Assembly (NCBI GenBank): GCA_014191755.1 | Contig: BJHE01000019.1 | Span: forward strand, 1-40,796 | Direction: 5' to 3' | Length of the DNA stretch: 40,796 bases | DNA from: Cyanobium sp. | GTDB taxonomy: Bacteria > Cyanobacteriota > Cyanobacteriia > PCC-6307 > Cyanobiaceae | Shown: positions 24,290 to 35,142 of the stretch, in pieces | How positions within the stretch are numbered: position 1 is the stretch's first letter | Layout: each line of letters starts with the position of its first letter | Translations under genes and position numbers: made by a program | The notes under the pieces: generated by a model | The model's input: only the letters and a program-made list of their open reading frames with translations | Told to the model about the DNA's origin: nothing | The model's database searches: none

Positions 24290-25041
24290 CCGCCTATTCC
24301 TTGGGCCCCCTGCTCTACGAAGGCAAGGCCAAGCGTGTGTACGCCACGGATCAGCCCGATCTGGTGGCGGTGGAGTTCAAGGATGAAGCCACCGCCTTCA
24401 ATGCCGAAAAGCGGGCCAGCTTGGCTGGCAAGGGCGAACGCAACTGCCGCATTTCTGCCCTGGTGTTCGAGTGGCTGGAGGCTCGGGGTGTGTCCACCCA
24501 CTACCTCGGGGTCGAGGGTGATCGCTGGATGCTTGTGCGTCCCGTGAAGGTGGTGCCGATCGAGGTGGTGGTCCGCAACGTGGCGGCCGGATCGCTCTGC
24601 CGTCAGCTGCCGATCGCGCCGGGCACCCCCCTGGATCCACCCCTGCTCGACCTCTACTACAAGGACGATGCCCTGGGCGACCCACTGCTCACCGAGGCCC
24701 GGCTTGAGCGTCTCCAGCTGGTGAGCTCAGGCCAGCTCCAGGCCATCAGCGAGCTGGCGATGGCGGTGAACCGGGGCCTGCGGGAGCTGTTCGGTTCGGT
24801 GGATCTGGAGCTGGTGGATTTCAAGATCGAGTTGGGCTTCGCTGCCGACGGCCGCTTGCTCCTGGCCGATGAGATCAGCCCGGACACCTGCCGGCTCTGG
24901 GATCGCCGCATCAGCGACCAGAGCGACCGGATTATGGACAAGGACCGCTTCCGTCAGGATCTCGGTGGTGTGGTCGAGGCCTACGGGGAGGTCCTCAAAC
25001 GGGTCCAAGGGGTGTGTCCTCAACCCCGGGTCTACCGGTAA
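24286..25041 (+). CDS. purC: SAICAR synthase
   Basis: A 251-residue enzyme joining CAIR and aspartate in purine synthesis. Motifs: [63 protein letters not shown]. The ATG at 24286 overlaps the upstream stop; length agrees with the family (about 240-250). With purD on the other strand, two steps of the purine pathway lie within 4 kb. Confidence 0.95.
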   Translation: MTAYSLGPLLYEGKAKRVYATDQPDLVAVEFKDEATAFNAEKRASLAGKGERNCRISALVFEWLEARGVSTHYLGVEGDRWMLVRPVKVVPIEVVVRNVAAGSLCRQLPIAPGTPLDPPLLDLYYKDDALGDPLLTEARLERLQLVSSGQLQAISELAMAVNRGLRELFGSVDLELVDFKIELGFAADGRLLLADEISPDTCRLWDRRISDQSDRIMDKDRFRQDLGGVVEAYGEVLKRVQGVCPQPRVYR

Positions 25042-25086
25042 GGTCAGCCGGACTTGCGGCTTTGCCGCACCAGCCTCCCTCCCTCC

Positions 25087-27729
25087 ATGGCCGGCGCCAG
25101 CCCCCGCAGGATTGTTCTCCTCCCTTCCGCCGGCTCACGTCTCACCTTTGCTGTTCTGCCCCTTGTGGGGTTTGTGGTGATTGCCGCCGGCCCCACCCGG
25201 GCCGTCGAGGTCTTGACGCCGGCGCCGCTCACGCTGGCGCCCCCCACCGCTTTGGCTTCAGGGGCGGCCAAGGCCCAGCCCGTCGCCGTCACTCAGCTGC
25301 TGCCTGCCCAGGCTTCCCCGGCGAGCGCGTCTCCAGCGGCGGCACCAACTCCCAAGCCCGCCGGGCTTGTTGTTCCCCAGGCCTCCCCAGCCAGCGCCCC
25401 CCCAGCGGGTGTCCCGACTCCGAAGCCCGCGGCGCCGGTGCTTCCTCAGGCTTCCCCGGCGAGCGCGTCTCCAGCGGCGGCACCAACTCCCAAGCCCGCT
25501 GCCGCCGCCACCCCCCCTGTAGCGGTTCCTGCGGCCAGCCCTGCCACGCCTTCGGTAACCCCTGCGGCCCCGCTCGCCACTCCCGCCAAGCCCTCCACGG
25601 CTGCCCCGCCCACGGCTGCCCCCTCCACGGCTGCCCCCCCCACGGCGGCCCCTCCCGCGGCAGCGCAGCCGCCGGCGGCCGAGGCGCCGCTTGTGGAAAC
25701 ACCCCCGGCCAATGAGCCCAAGGTGCAGCTCAGCGAGGTTGTGGTTGACGGCCTGGCGGGCCACCCGGAGCAGCAGCGCCTCGAGCAGGCCATTTATGGC
25801 GCCATGACGGTCACCCCCGGCAGCCAGGTGACCCGCAGCCAGCTCCGCAAGGACCTCGGGTCCATCTACGCCACCGGCTGGTTTTCGGATGTGCGGATGG
25901 TTCCCAAGGACGGCCCCCTCGGCGTGCGTCTGGTGGTGACCGCGCTCCCGTATCCGGTGCTCAGCAAGGTCACTCTCGAGCCGCCCGACGCCAAGGTTCC
26001 AGCCAAGGTCGTGGAGGAGACCTTCGCTGCCGATTACGGCCGCACCATCAACCTCAACACCCTGCAGACCCGCATGCAGGAGTTGCAGCGCTGGTACGCC
26101 GACAAGGGCTATTCCCTGGCCCGGATCACCGGTCCTGGCCGTATCGGACCGGATGGTTCCGTGCAGCTGCTGGTGCGCCAGGGAACCGTGGTAGGCGTGG
26201 AGGTGCAGTTCCTCGACAAGGAGAGCAACGCCACCGATGACAAGGGCCGGCCGATTCGGGGCAAGACCAAGACCTGGGTGGTGACCCGCGAGATCTCGAT
26301 GCGTCCGGGTGAGATCTTCAACCGCCGCAACCTCGAGGATGACATCAAGCGTCTCTACGGCACCGGCCTGTTCAGCGACGTCAAGGTGACCCTGCGGCCC
26401 ACCCCGGACGATCCCGGTCGGGTCACGATTGTGCTGGGGGTGGTGGAGCAGTCCACCGGCTCCCTCTCCGGCGGCCTGGGTTATAGCCAGAGCCAGGGTG
26501 TGTTCGGCCAAATTCAGGTGCAGGACAGCAACCTCTTAGGCCGGGCCTGGGACATCTCCACCAGCTTCACCTACGGCCAGTTCGGCGGCCTGTTTGATAT
26601 CACCTTCACCGACCCCTGGATCAAGGGTGATCCCTTCCGCACCGCCTTCCGGGCCAAGGCCTTCATCAGCCGCGATGTGCCGCAGGTGTTCCAGAGTCAG
26701 GACAACGGCAACATCTACACCGTTTCTGATTTCTATCAGGCTCCTGGCACCAACCTCGCGTACAACATCGACAGCTACAACAATCCGCTCAATGGACCGA
26801 TTGGCTCCGTGCAGCAGGCTGAATCCGAGAGCCCTGGCAATAGCTGGTTCAACTACGACGGCAACTCCGTGGTGGTTCAGCGGATTGGCGGCAATCTCCA
26901 GTTCATCCGCCCTCTCAATGGCGGCAACCCCTTCGTCCGGGCCCCCTGGAGTCTGATCGCTGGTCTCAATGCCCAGCAGGTCACCCCCATGAATGTGGGG
27001 GGCGAGACCATGCCCTATGGCGTGCTCAACAACGCCTTCTTCAACAGTGGCGGCACAGAAGTGCCGATCAATTCGATCGTGTGCGTTGCTTACAACTGCG
27101 CCAACCGCAACCAGTTGGTGGGGCTCCGCCTCGCCACCACTTTCAACACCCTCGACGACCCCCGCAATCCCACCCGCGGTGATTTCCTGAGCCTCGGCAC
27201 CGAGCAGTTCATCTCGGTGGGCCCCGATTCACCCACCTTCAACCGCCTGCGCGGCAGCTACACCCACTTCATCCCCGTGAACTGGCTGAAGTTCTACAAG
27301 GGTTGCCGTCCCGGCGCCAAGCCGGGCCAGTGCAAGCAGGCCCTCGCCTTCCAGGTGTCGGCCGGCACCGTGGTAGGCGATCTGCCGCCTTATGAGGCCT
27401 TCTGCGTGGGCGGTGGCAACTCGGTGCGCGGCTATTACGACTGCGATCTCGGCGTGGGGAAGAGTTTCGGTGAGGCCACAATCGAATACCGCTTCCCCCT
27501 GTTCAGCATCGTGAGCGGTGAGCTGTTCATCGATGGCGGCACCACCTTCGGCAGCCAGAGCAACGTGCCCGGCAACCTCGGCCCGCTGCTGGGCAAACCG
27601 GGGGAGGGCTTCTCCGTGGGCACCGGCGTGATCGTGACCACTCCGGTGGGCCCGCTTCGGCTTGAGGTGGCCAGCCAGGATTTCACCAGCAACTGGCGCT
27701 TCAACCTCGGCGTGGGCTGGAAGTTCTAG
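25087..27729 (+). CDS. bamA: Omp85/BamA outer membrane assembly protein
   Basis: About 880 residues from ATG 25087; TTG 25054 is a possible earlier start. Signal sequence (LLPSAGSRLTFAVLPLVGF onward) ending near TRAVEV. A Pro/Ala-rich linker (residues about 60-215) contains a 23-residue tandem repeat. POTRA domains follow (VQLSEVVVDGL, WFSDVRMVPKDGPLGVRLVV, KVTLEPPDAKVPAKV, YADKGYSLARITG, FNRRNLEDDIKRLYGTGLFS). The C-terminal beta-barrel (about 26470-27729) has the VRGY motif (GNSVRGYYDCDLG) and ends in FNLGVGWKF with terminal Phe. It inserts beta-barrel proteins into the outer membrane and is related to chloroplast Toc75. The stop overlaps lpxC. Confidence 0.93.
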   Translation: MAGASPRRIVLLPSAGSRLTFAVLPLVGFVVIAAGPTRAVEVLTPAPLTLAPPTALASGAAKAQPVAVTQLLPAQASPASASPAAAPTPKPAGLVVPQASPASAPPAGVPTPKPAAPVLPQASPASASPAAAPTPKPAAAATPPVAVPAASPATPSVTPAAPLATPAKPSTAAPPTAAPSTAAPPTAAPPAAAQPPAAEAPLVETPPANEPKVQLSEVVVDGLAGHPEQQRLEQAIYGAMTVTPGSQVTRSQLRKDLGSIYATGWFSDVRMVPKDGPLGVRLVVTALPYPVLSKVTLEPPDAKVPAKVVEETFAADYGRTINLNTLQTRMQELQRWYADKGYSLARITGPGRIGPDGSVQLLVRQGTVVGVEVQFLDKESNATDDKGRPIRGKTKTWVVTREISMRPGEIFNRRNLEDDIKRLYGTGLFSDVKVTLRPTPDDPGRVTIVLGVVEQSTGSLSGGLGYSQSQGVFGQIQVQDSNLLGRAWDISTSFTYGQFGGLFDITFTDPWIKGDPFRTAFRAKAFISRDVPQVFQSQDNGNIYTVSDFYQAPGTNLAYNIDSYNNPLNGPIGSVQQAESESPGNSWFNYDGNSVVVQRIGGNLQFIRPLNGGNPFVRAPWSLIAGLNAQQVTPMNVGGETMPYGVLNNAFFNSGGTEVPINSIVCVAYNCANRNQLVGLRLATTFNTLDDPRNPTRGDFLSLGTEQFISVGPDSPTFNRLRGSYTHFIPVNWLKFYKGCRPGAKPGQCKQALAFQVSAGTVVGDLPPYEAFCVGGGNSVRGYYDCDLGVGKSFGEATIEYRFPLFSIVSGELFIDGGTTFGSQSNVPGNLGPLLGKPGEGFSVGTGVIVTTPVGPLRLEVASQDFTSNWRFNLGVGWKF
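25309..25515 (+). repeat. 69-base tandem repeat in bamA linker
   Basis: Three units start at 25309, 25378 and 25447. Units 1 and 3 are identical over their first 53 bases while the middle one has diverged (QASPASASPAAAPTPKPA against QASPASAPPAGVPTPKPA). This pattern suggests recent conversion or slippage in the linker between signal peptide and POTRA domains. Confidence 0.9.
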
Positions 27730-28595
27730 TGACCATCTGGCCCCAGGACTACGCTCGGGCCTGGACCCTGGCTGCTCCGGTGGAGCGTGTCGGCGTCGGC
27801 CTCCATGGGGGCCTGTCTTGCCGGGTGCGGCTGGCTCCCTCTTCCCTTCCGGGCTATTGGGTGGGCTGGCTGGATAACCCCTCCAGGCCGCTTCAGCGCC
27901 TGGAGCCTGCCCAGGTGAGCGATACACGCCTCTGCACGACTCTTCAGCTCGGCGACCGGCGCCTGGCCACCGTGGAGCACCTGCTGGCGGCCCTGGCCGG
28001 AACCGGCGTGAGCCAGGCCGAGATCTGGGTGGACGCCGGCGAGATCCCCCTGCTCGATGGTTCCGCCCTGCCCTGGGTCGAGGCGATCGCCGAGGCCGGT
28101 CTTGAGGAGGTGGGCGAGCGACAGGAGCCAACCCTGCCGCCCGAGCCCCTCACCCTCCAGCAGGGCCTCGCCTTCATCACCGCCTTTCGGGCCGAGGCCC
28201 TGCGGCTGGGGGCCGCTGTGGAATTCCCTCAGGCGGCGATCGGCCGCCAGCTCTATTCGATCGCGCTCACCCCCGCGGCCTTTGTGGCCGAGATCGCCCC
28301 GGCCCGCACCTTTGGCTTCCGCGAGCAGGTGGAGCAGTTGCGTGCCGCCGGCTTGATTCAAGGCGGCGGCCTCGATAACGCCCTGGTCTGCGACGGTGAC
28401 CGCTGGCTCAATCCGCCGCTGCGCTTTGCCGATGAACCGGTGCGCCATAAGCTCCTTGATCTGTTGGGTGATCTTGCCTTGGTGGGTTTGCCCCGGGCCC
28501 AGGTTTTCGCCTATCGCGGCTCCCACGGCCTCCACACCGGCCTGGCTGCTGCGATCGCCGCCGCCGCCCCTTCGCCGCACCCCCACCTTTGCTGA
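27729..28595 (+). CDS. lpxC: UDP-3-O-acyl-N-acetylglucosamine deacetylase
   Basis: A 288-residue enzyme, first committed step of lipid A synthesis, zinc-dependent. The GTG start at 27729 shares its first base with the bamA TAG. Motifs: VGVGLHGGLSCRVRL (family: GxGLHSG), ATVEHLLAALAGTGV with the zinc histidine, IPLLDGSALPWVEAI, ARTFGFREQVE, PVRHKLLDLLGDLAL with second-shell His and Asp, and GSHGLHTGLAAAI. Length is a little below the usual 300. HIP1 octamers lie at 28083 and 28551. Confidence 0.93.
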   Translation: MTIWPQDYARAWTLAAPVERVGVGLHGGLSCRVRLAPSSLPGYWVGWLDNPSRPLQRLEPAQVSDTRLCTTLQLGDRRLATVEHLLAALAGTGVSQAEIWVDAGEIPLLDGSALPWVEAIAEAGLEEVGERQEPTLPPEPLTLQQGLAFITAFRAEALRLGAAVEFPQAAIGRQLYSIALTPAAFVAEIAPARTFGFREQVEQLRAAGLIQGGGLDNALVCDGDRWLNPPLRFADEPVRHKLLDLLGDLALVGLPRAQVFAYRGSHGLHTGLAAAIAAAAPSPHPHLC

Positions 28596-29180
28596 GTGCC
28601 TGAGCCCTTGACCGTCACACCCGCCATTCCCGCTCCCGCCGCCAGCCCCCACGACCCTGGCGCCGCCTCCCCGAACGCCCCGACCGAGGCCGAGCAGGCC
28701 GCTTCATCCACCCCGGCGCGACCATTATTGGGGCTGGCACCTGAGCGAGTGGTGCTGGCCAGCGAGCAGATTCAGGGCCTGTTGCCCCATCGCTACCCCT
28801 TCGCTCTGGTGGACAGGGTGATCGCCCATGAACCCGGGCGGATGGCGGTGGCGATCAAGAACGTGACCCTCAACGAGCCCCAATTTCAGGGCCATTTCCC
28901 CGGGCGGCCGCTGATGCCCGGGGTGTTGATCGTGGAGGCGATGGCCCAGGTAGGTGGCCTGATCGTGACCCAGATGCCCGACCTTCCCAAGGGCCTGTTC
29001 GTGTTCGCCGGCATCGATGGGGTGCGCTTCCGACGACCGGTGGTGCCTGGCGACCAGCTCCGGATCACCTGCGAGCTGCTCAGCCTCAAGCGCAAACGGT
29101 TCGGCAAGGTGAAGGCCGTGGCCACCGTGGATGGCGAGCTGGTGTGTTCCGGCGAACTGATGTTCTCCCTGGTCGACTGA
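28596..29180 (+). CDS. fabZ: 3-hydroxyacyl-ACP dehydratase
   Basis: A 194-residue ORF from GTG 28596, directly after lpxC. The hot-dog core starts near residue 60: [37 protein letters not shown] (His and Glu active site) and [19 protein letters not shown]. The core gives the usual about 145 residues; the Pro/Ala-rich first 50 are an extension or the true start is later. It makes enoyl-ACP in fatty acid synthesis and by position supplies the lipid A branch. Confidence 0.93.
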   Translation: MPEPLTVTPAIPAPAASPHDPGAASPNAPTEAEQAASSTPARPLLGLAPERVVLASEQIQGLLPHRYPFALVDRVIAHEPGRMAVAIKNVTLNEPQFQGHFPGRPLMPGVLIVEAMAQVGGLIVTQMPDLPKGLFVFAGIDGVRFRRPVVPGDQLRITCELLSLKRKRFGKVKAVATVDGELVCSGELMFSLVD

Positions 29181-29183
29181 AGT

Positions 29184-30005
29184 ATGACGAGCACAGCCCT
29201 GGCCACATCGGTGCATCCAACGGCGGTAGTTGATCCCGCCGCCCAATTGGGCACGGGCGTGGTGATCGGCCCCTACGCAGTGATCGGCGGCGAGGTAGAG
29301 ATCGGCGATGGCTGCCGCATCGGCCCCCACGTGGTGATCGATGGCCGGGTGCGGATGGGCAACGGCAATCGCATTTTTCCAGGCGCCTGCATCGGTCTCG
29401 AACCCCAGGACCTCAAGTACAACGGCGCTCCCACCGAGGTGGTGATGGGCGATGGCAACGCCATCCGCGAATGCGTGACGATCAACCGGGCCACCCATGA
29501 GGGGGAACAGACCCGGCTGGGGAGCGGCAACCTGCTGATGGCCTACAGCCACCTCGGTCACAATTGCCAGCTGGGTGATCGCATCGTGATCGCCAATGGC
29601 GTGGCGGTGGCCGGCCACGTGGTGATCGGCGATCGGGCCGTGATCGGCGGCGTGCTGGGCATCCACCAGTTCGTGCACATCGGCAGCCTGGCGATGGTGG
29701 GTGGGATGAGTCGTATCGACCGGGATGTCCCTCCTTTCACCATGGTGGAAGGTCACCCGGGCCGGGTGCGAGGCCTCAACAAGATCGGCCTGCGCCGCAG
29801 CGGCCTGGCCGAGCGGGAGGGGGGCGCCGAGCTGCGCCAGCTTCAGGAGATCTGGAACCTGCTCTACCGCAGCGATCGGGTGTTGGCCGAGGCCCTGGTG
29901 GAGGCCCGCCTGCAGCCCTTGCTGCCCGCCGCGGCCGAGCTCTGCGACTTCCTGGAGGCCTCCGTGGGCCCCGGTCGTCGCGGTCCCCTGCCGCCACCGC
30001 GCTGA
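29184..30005 (+). CDS. lpxA: UDP-N-acetylglucosamine acyltransferase
   Basis: A 273-residue left-handed beta-helix with hexapeptide repeats: [60 protein letters not shown], and the catalytic histidine region [14 protein letters not shown]. The C-terminal helical part starts near [10 protein letters not shown]. First acyl transfer of lipid A synthesis. ATG 29184 is three bases after the fabZ stop; the stop overlaps lpxB (TGATG). Confidence 0.95.
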   Translation: MTSTALATSVHPTAVVDPAAQLGTGVVIGPYAVIGGEVEIGDGCRIGPHVVIDGRVRMGNGNRIFPGACIGLEPQDLKYNGAPTEVVMGDGNAIRECVTINRATHEGEQTRLGSGNLLMAYSHLGHNCQLGDRIVIANGVAVAGHVVIGDRAVIGGVLGIHQFVHIGSLAMVGGMSRIDRDVPPFTMVEGHPGRVRGLNKIGLRRSGLAEREGGAELRQLQEIWNLLYRSDRVLAEALVEARLQPLLPAAAELCDFLEASVGPGRRGPLPPPR

Positions 30006-31201
30006 TGGTTCGCCTGCTGGTGAGCACCGGTGAGGTGTCCGGTGATCTGCAGGGCAGCCTGCTGATCAGGGCCCTGCACCTTGAGGCCGACCGTCGCGAC
30101 CTTCCCCTGGAGGTGGTGGCCCTGGGCGGCCGGAGAATGGAGGCCGCCGGTGCCGAGCTGCTGGCCGACACCGCCGGCCTCGGGGCCATCGGCCTCTGGG
30201 AGGCGCTGCCCCTGGTGCTGCCCACCCTGAAGCTGCAGGCCCGGCTGCGGCGTTGGCTGGCCGATCACCCTCCCGATGGCGTCGTGCTGATCGACTACAT
30301 GGGGGCCAACGTCAATCTGGGGCTTCGCCTCAAGCGCCGCTATCCGCGGGTGCCGATCTCCTATTACATCGCTCCCCAGGAGTGGGCCTGGAGGGTGGGG
30401 GACGGCGGCACCACCCGCCTGATCGGCTTCACCGACCGCATCCTGGCGATCTTCCCGGAAGAGGCGCGGTTCTATGCCTCCCACGGGGCCACCGTCACCT
30501 GGGTGGGCCATCCCCTGATCGACACCGTCGACCATCCTCCTGGGCAGCAGGAGGCGAGACGGCGCCTGGAGCTGGCCGCTACGGCCCCGGTGCTCCTGCT
30601 CCTGCCCGCCTCCCGCCCGCAGGAACTGCGCTACCTGCTGCCGGCGATGGTGGCGGCGGCGGCTGAGCTCCAGCGCCGCCGGCCCAGCCTCGAGGTGCTT
30701 GTGCCGGCGGGCCTGGAGGGCTTCGAACCGATCCTGGACCGGGCGGTCGCCGCCGCCGGCCTGCGGGCCCGGGTGATTCCGGCCCGCCAGGCCGATGCCC
30801 TCAAGCCCGATCTCTGTGCCGCCGCCGATGTGGCCGTCACCAAGTCCGGCACGGCCAATCTTGAGCTGGCTCTGAGGGGGGTGCCCCAGGTCACGGGATA
30901 CCGGGTCAGCCGACCCACCGCACTGGTGGCCCGCCACCTGCTGCGCTTCAACGTGTCCCACATCTCCCCGGTGAACTTGGTGCTGGCCGAACGCTTAGTG
31001 CCCGAGCTGCTTCAGGAGGCCTTCAATTGTGAGGGGATCGTGGCGGCATTGGAGCCCTTGCTAGACGTCAACAGTCTGGAACGCCGGGCGATGTTGGAGG
31101 GTTATGGGCGGCTGCGGGATGCTCTGGGCGAGCCCGGCGTCACCCGGCGCGCCGCCTCCGCCATCCTGGACCAAATTCAGCAGGCCGCCCCATCCCTATG
31201 A
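30005..31201 (+). CDS. lpxB: Lipid A disaccharide synthase
   Basis: A 398-residue GT19 glycosyltransferase: [88 protein letters not shown] and [20 protein letters not shown]. It condenses UDP-diacylglucosamine with lipid X. The start overlaps the lpxA stop; the stop overlaps the msrA start (ATGA), so five genes appear translationally linked. Confidence 0.95.
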   Translation: MVRLLVSTGEVSGDLQGSLLIRALHLEADRRDLPLEVVALGGRRMEAAGAELLADTAGLGAIGLWEALPLVLPTLKLQARLRRWLADHPPDGVVLIDYMGANVNLGLRLKRRYPRVPISYYIAPQEWAWRVGDGGTTRLIGFTDRILAIFPEEARFYASHGATVTWVGHPLIDTVDHPPGQQEARRRLELAATAPVLLLLPASRPQELRYLLPAMVAAAAELQRRRPSLEVLVPAGLEGFEPILDRAVAAAGLRARVIPARQADALKPDLCAAADVAVTKSGTANLELALRGVPQVTGYRVSRPTALVARHLLRFNVSHISPVNLVLAERLVPELLQEAFNCEGIVAALEPLLDVNSLERRAMLEGYGRLRDALGEPGVTRRAASAILDQIQQAAPSL

Positions 31202-32244
31202 GCAGGATTCCCGTCATCGAGGCCGTGTCCGGGCCCCCGTCCTCCTCTAGAGGGGGTGGGGGCTCCGCGGATCGCCATCCGGCGGGGCCGCAAGAGTCCT
31301 TGCAGCACGCCCTTGGGCTTCCAGAGGTGCCAAGCCCAGCCGGGCCCGGAGCGCTGCGCCCCGCGGCGCCCAGGTCCGGTTACCGGCCTTGGTCCCCGGC
31401 TGCGCTGCTGGGCCTGCTGATCGCGGTGGCCCTGCTGCTCACCCCGTGGGCACCGGCCCTGGCGGCTACCGAGGAGGCCGTGCTGGCCGGTGGCTGCTTC
31501 TGGTGCCTGGAGCACGATCTCGAGGATCTTCCCGGAGTGCTGGATGTGGAGAGCGGCTACAGCGGCGGCAAGCAGCCCAATCCCACCTATCAGGAGGTGT
31601 CCGCTGGCGGCACGGGCTACCAGGAGAGCGTGCGGGTGCGCTTCGACAACACCAAACTCCGCTACGAGGCCCTGCTGCGGGCGTACTGGCGCAACATCGA
31701 TCCCTTCGACGGCGGCGGCCAGTTCTGTGACCGCGGCGATTCCTACCGCCCGATGATCTTCACCACCAGCGCCACCCAGGCGGTGGAGGCGCGCAACAGC
31801 CTGGTGGCGGCCGCCCGCGAACTGGGCAAGCCTGCCTCCTCCCTGAAGGTGGGCGTGCGGGCCCTCACCCGCTTCTGGCCCGCTGAGGTCTATCACCAGA
31901 ACTACGCCCGCCGCAACGGCCTCCGCTACCGCTATTACCGCTGGGCCTGCCGCCGCGACCAGCGCCTCGATGCGGTGTGGGGAGTCCAGGCCCGGCGGGG
32001 TGAGCGCTGGCGCAATGCCAGCCAGGCCACGATTCCCGCCGCGGCTTCCGCCCCAGCGACCACCTCCGGCAGCGGCAGCGGAGCACCTGCCGGATCGGCG
32101 TCCCTTTCGCCGGAGGGCTCGGCTGCCGCCAACACCCGCCGGCCCGGGCCGGCCCCAGCCGCCAGACCCTCCCCCGGACCCTCCGAGACCCGGGCAGCCT
32201 TGGCATCCCTCCCTGCTGCCCCAGCGATTGCGGCGGCCCCCTGA
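31198..32244 (+). CDS. msrA: Peptide methionine-S-sulfoxide reductase with exported N-terminus
   Basis: A 348-residue ORF. MsrA core at about 95-265: [20 protein letters not shown] (catalytic Cys in GCFWC), [45 protein letters not shown] and [14 protein letters not shown]. The first 90 residues contain a basic region and one hydrophobic stretch ([17 protein letters not shown]) ending in ALAA, so the enzyme is probably exported or membrane-anchored. The last 80 residues are Ala/Ser/Pro-rich low complexity. It repairs oxidised methionine; placement after lpxB suggests a role in the envelope. Confidence 0.9.
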   Translation: MSRIPVIEAVSGPPSSSRGGGGSADRHPAGPQESLQHALGLPEVPSPAGPGALRPAAPRSGYRPWSPAALLGLLIAVALLLTPWAPALAATEEAVLAGGCFWCLEHDLEDLPGVLDVESGYSGGKQPNPTYQEVSAGGTGYQESVRVRFDNTKLRYEALLRAYWRNIDPFDGGGQFCDRGDSYRPMIFTTSATQAVEARNSLVAAARELGKPASSLKVGVRALTRFWPAEVYHQNYARRNGLRYRYYRWACRRDQRLDAVWGVQARRGERWRNASQATIPAAASAPATTSGSGSGAPAGSASLSPEGSAAANTRRPGPAPAARPSPGPSETRAALASLPAAPAIAAAP

Positions 32245-32426
32245 GGTCGCTCCCGAGGAATCCCGCGCAGCTCAGGGAATCGCCGGCGGAGCGGGCCACA
32301 AACCGAGGCAATCCTGAAGAAATGAGTTGCTGAATTGCAGCAGAATCTCAGCTCACCCATTGATTTTGCGCGAACCAGCTCGGTCTGGGCGGATTAACAT
32401 GAGCAAATTCAAAGCGTTGTGTGTGG

Positions 32427-32630
32427 ATGTATCTGCTGACCATTCGTGACGGTCTGCACACCCGCCATATCGGTCCCTACGCCACCACCCAGCAGGCCGC
32501 CGATCACCTAGACCTCCTGCTTCCCCACTGCGGTGAGCGGGTCCACTGGCAGATCCATGAGCTGGAATCTCCCGGTTGCGCCTTGAGCGGCTCCGGGGCC
32601 CACCAGGCATCCGCCAGCCTCGCGGCCTGA
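32427..32630 (+). CDS. Small protein of unknown function
   Basis: 67 residues from ATG 32427 (GTG 32421 also in frame): MYLLTIRDGLHTRHIGPYAT, then QQAADHLDLLLPHCGERVHW and QIHELESPG. The first 50 residues look like a compact alpha/beta fold; the tail is Ser/Ala-rich. No family recognised, although the codon bias supports coding. Confidence 0.6.
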   Translation: MYLLTIRDGLHTRHIGPYATTQQAADHLDLLLPHCGERVHWQIHELESPGCALSGSGAHQASASLAA

Positions 32631-32653
32631 GGGCGCGACGCTGGCTGGCTCGA

Positions 32654-32923
32654 TCAGCCGTTGTCGGGGTAGCCCCTGCGCAGACCGCTCTCCACCATCA
32701 GCCCCACGCCGGCGTTGATCAGAATCAGGCCGAGGATGCCATACCAGAACCAGGGCCCCGCATCAGGCACCGTGGGAAGCTGTTCTGTTGATGCGGTAGC
32801 CAGGGATCGCCAGGTGAGGATGCCCTTGCGGATAGCCGCCTCCGCGAAAAAGCACAGACCCGCCGGTAGGAGAAGCACCCCAAGTTGTGCCTTCACATAC
32901 CAGCGGATCTTGCGGGCGGGCAT
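32654..32923 (-). CDS. Small two-helix membrane protein
   Basis: 89 residues with two hydrophobic segments (about 13-30, VLLLPAGLCFFAEAAIR, and about 60-78, FWYGILGLILINAGVGLMV) and short charged ends. It follows pepA in the same direction after 34 bases. Function unknown. Confidence 0.6.
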   Translation of the reverse strand: MPARKIRWYVKAQLGVLLLPAGLCFFAEAAIRKGILTWRSLATASTEQLPTVPDAGPWFWYGILGLILINAGVGLMVESGLRRGYPDNG

Positions 32924-32957
32924 CGGCAGGAATCGGCTGATCTTTCCAACCTAAGGT

Positions 32958-34460
<1,503 letters not shown>

Positions 34461-34509
34461 GCGCGAGGCGTCGGGCGAGCTGACCCGTGATCGTAGCCAG
34501 CGTGGTTCC

Positions 34510-35142
34510 TCAGCCGGGATCGGCGGTGAAGGGGGTAGCCCAGCGATTCCGGGTTTCTTTGTTGAAGGGCGGCAGCCAGTGGCGGATCAGGGCCTGCTCC
34601 AGGGCGCGGCGCGGCCGCAGGTCGGCGGGCACATCGCCCCAGAAGCGGATACCGAGCCGGGGCGCCAGATCGGCCTTAGCGAGGAGTTCGCCATAGGCGG
34701 CCAGGTAGCTCTTGCAGTCGTGGTCGCCCTTCCAGCGTTGGTCGGCCCGACCCGTTTCCCCCACGTAGAGGAGCAGGGGCTCCTCGAGCTGGGCGGGGCG
34801 ATCCAGCACCAGATAGATCGCGGCCCCCCGCTGGGGCGGGCTGGGCCAGCGCCAGAAGGCGAGGCCCTGGGCCTCGAGCTGAAGCGGATCCAAGGAGCGG
34901 GCGGCGGCTTCGACCCCGGCGGGCTGCGGCTCGAAGAGCACCCCCTGGGCCGGTGCTGCTCCGCCGGCCTCGCGGCGGAAGAGCGGACCCTGGTGGGCCG
35001 CCACCCGGCCCTGCCAGGCCAGCACCTGCTCCCGCAGCAGGGGAGGGGGAAGGGGCGCGGCCCCGGCCCCGCCGGCCCCGGCCCCGCCGGCATCGGTGCG
35101 GAAGAGTTCCCCCTGGCGAGCTCCGCCGATGGTGTCCCTCAT
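34510..35142 (-). CDS. GIY-YIG-like nuclease-domain protein
   Basis: A 210-residue protein. The C-terminal half has the spacing of a GIY-YIG fold: IYLVLDRPAQ, then LLLYVGETGRADQRW, a conserved Lys/Tyr region (KSYLAAYGELLAKA), and ALEQALIRHWLPPFNKE with the expected glutamate. The N-terminal half is Gly/Ala-rich with LREQVLAWQGRVAAHQG. Its start overlaps the end of the HhH gene by four bases (ATGA at 35139-35142), so the two are made together. This points to a joint DNA-processing role, which is inference. Confidence 0.65.
   Translation of the reverse strand: MRDTIGGARQGELFRTDAGGAGAGGAGAAPLPPPLLREQVLAWQGRVAAHQGPLFRREAGGAAPAQGVLFEPQPAGVEAAARSLDPLQLEAQGLAFWRWPSPPQRGAAIYLVLDRPAQLEEPLLLYVGETGRADQRWKGDHDCKSYLAAYGELLAKADLAPRLGIRFWGDVPADLRPRRALEQALIRHWLPPFNKETRNRWATPFTADPG

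Noticed and set aside
25258..26511. 417-codon minus-strand open frame over bamA
   Set aside because: Shadow of the bamA gene; the Gly/Arg-rich stretch mirrors the Pro/Ala linker on the other strand.
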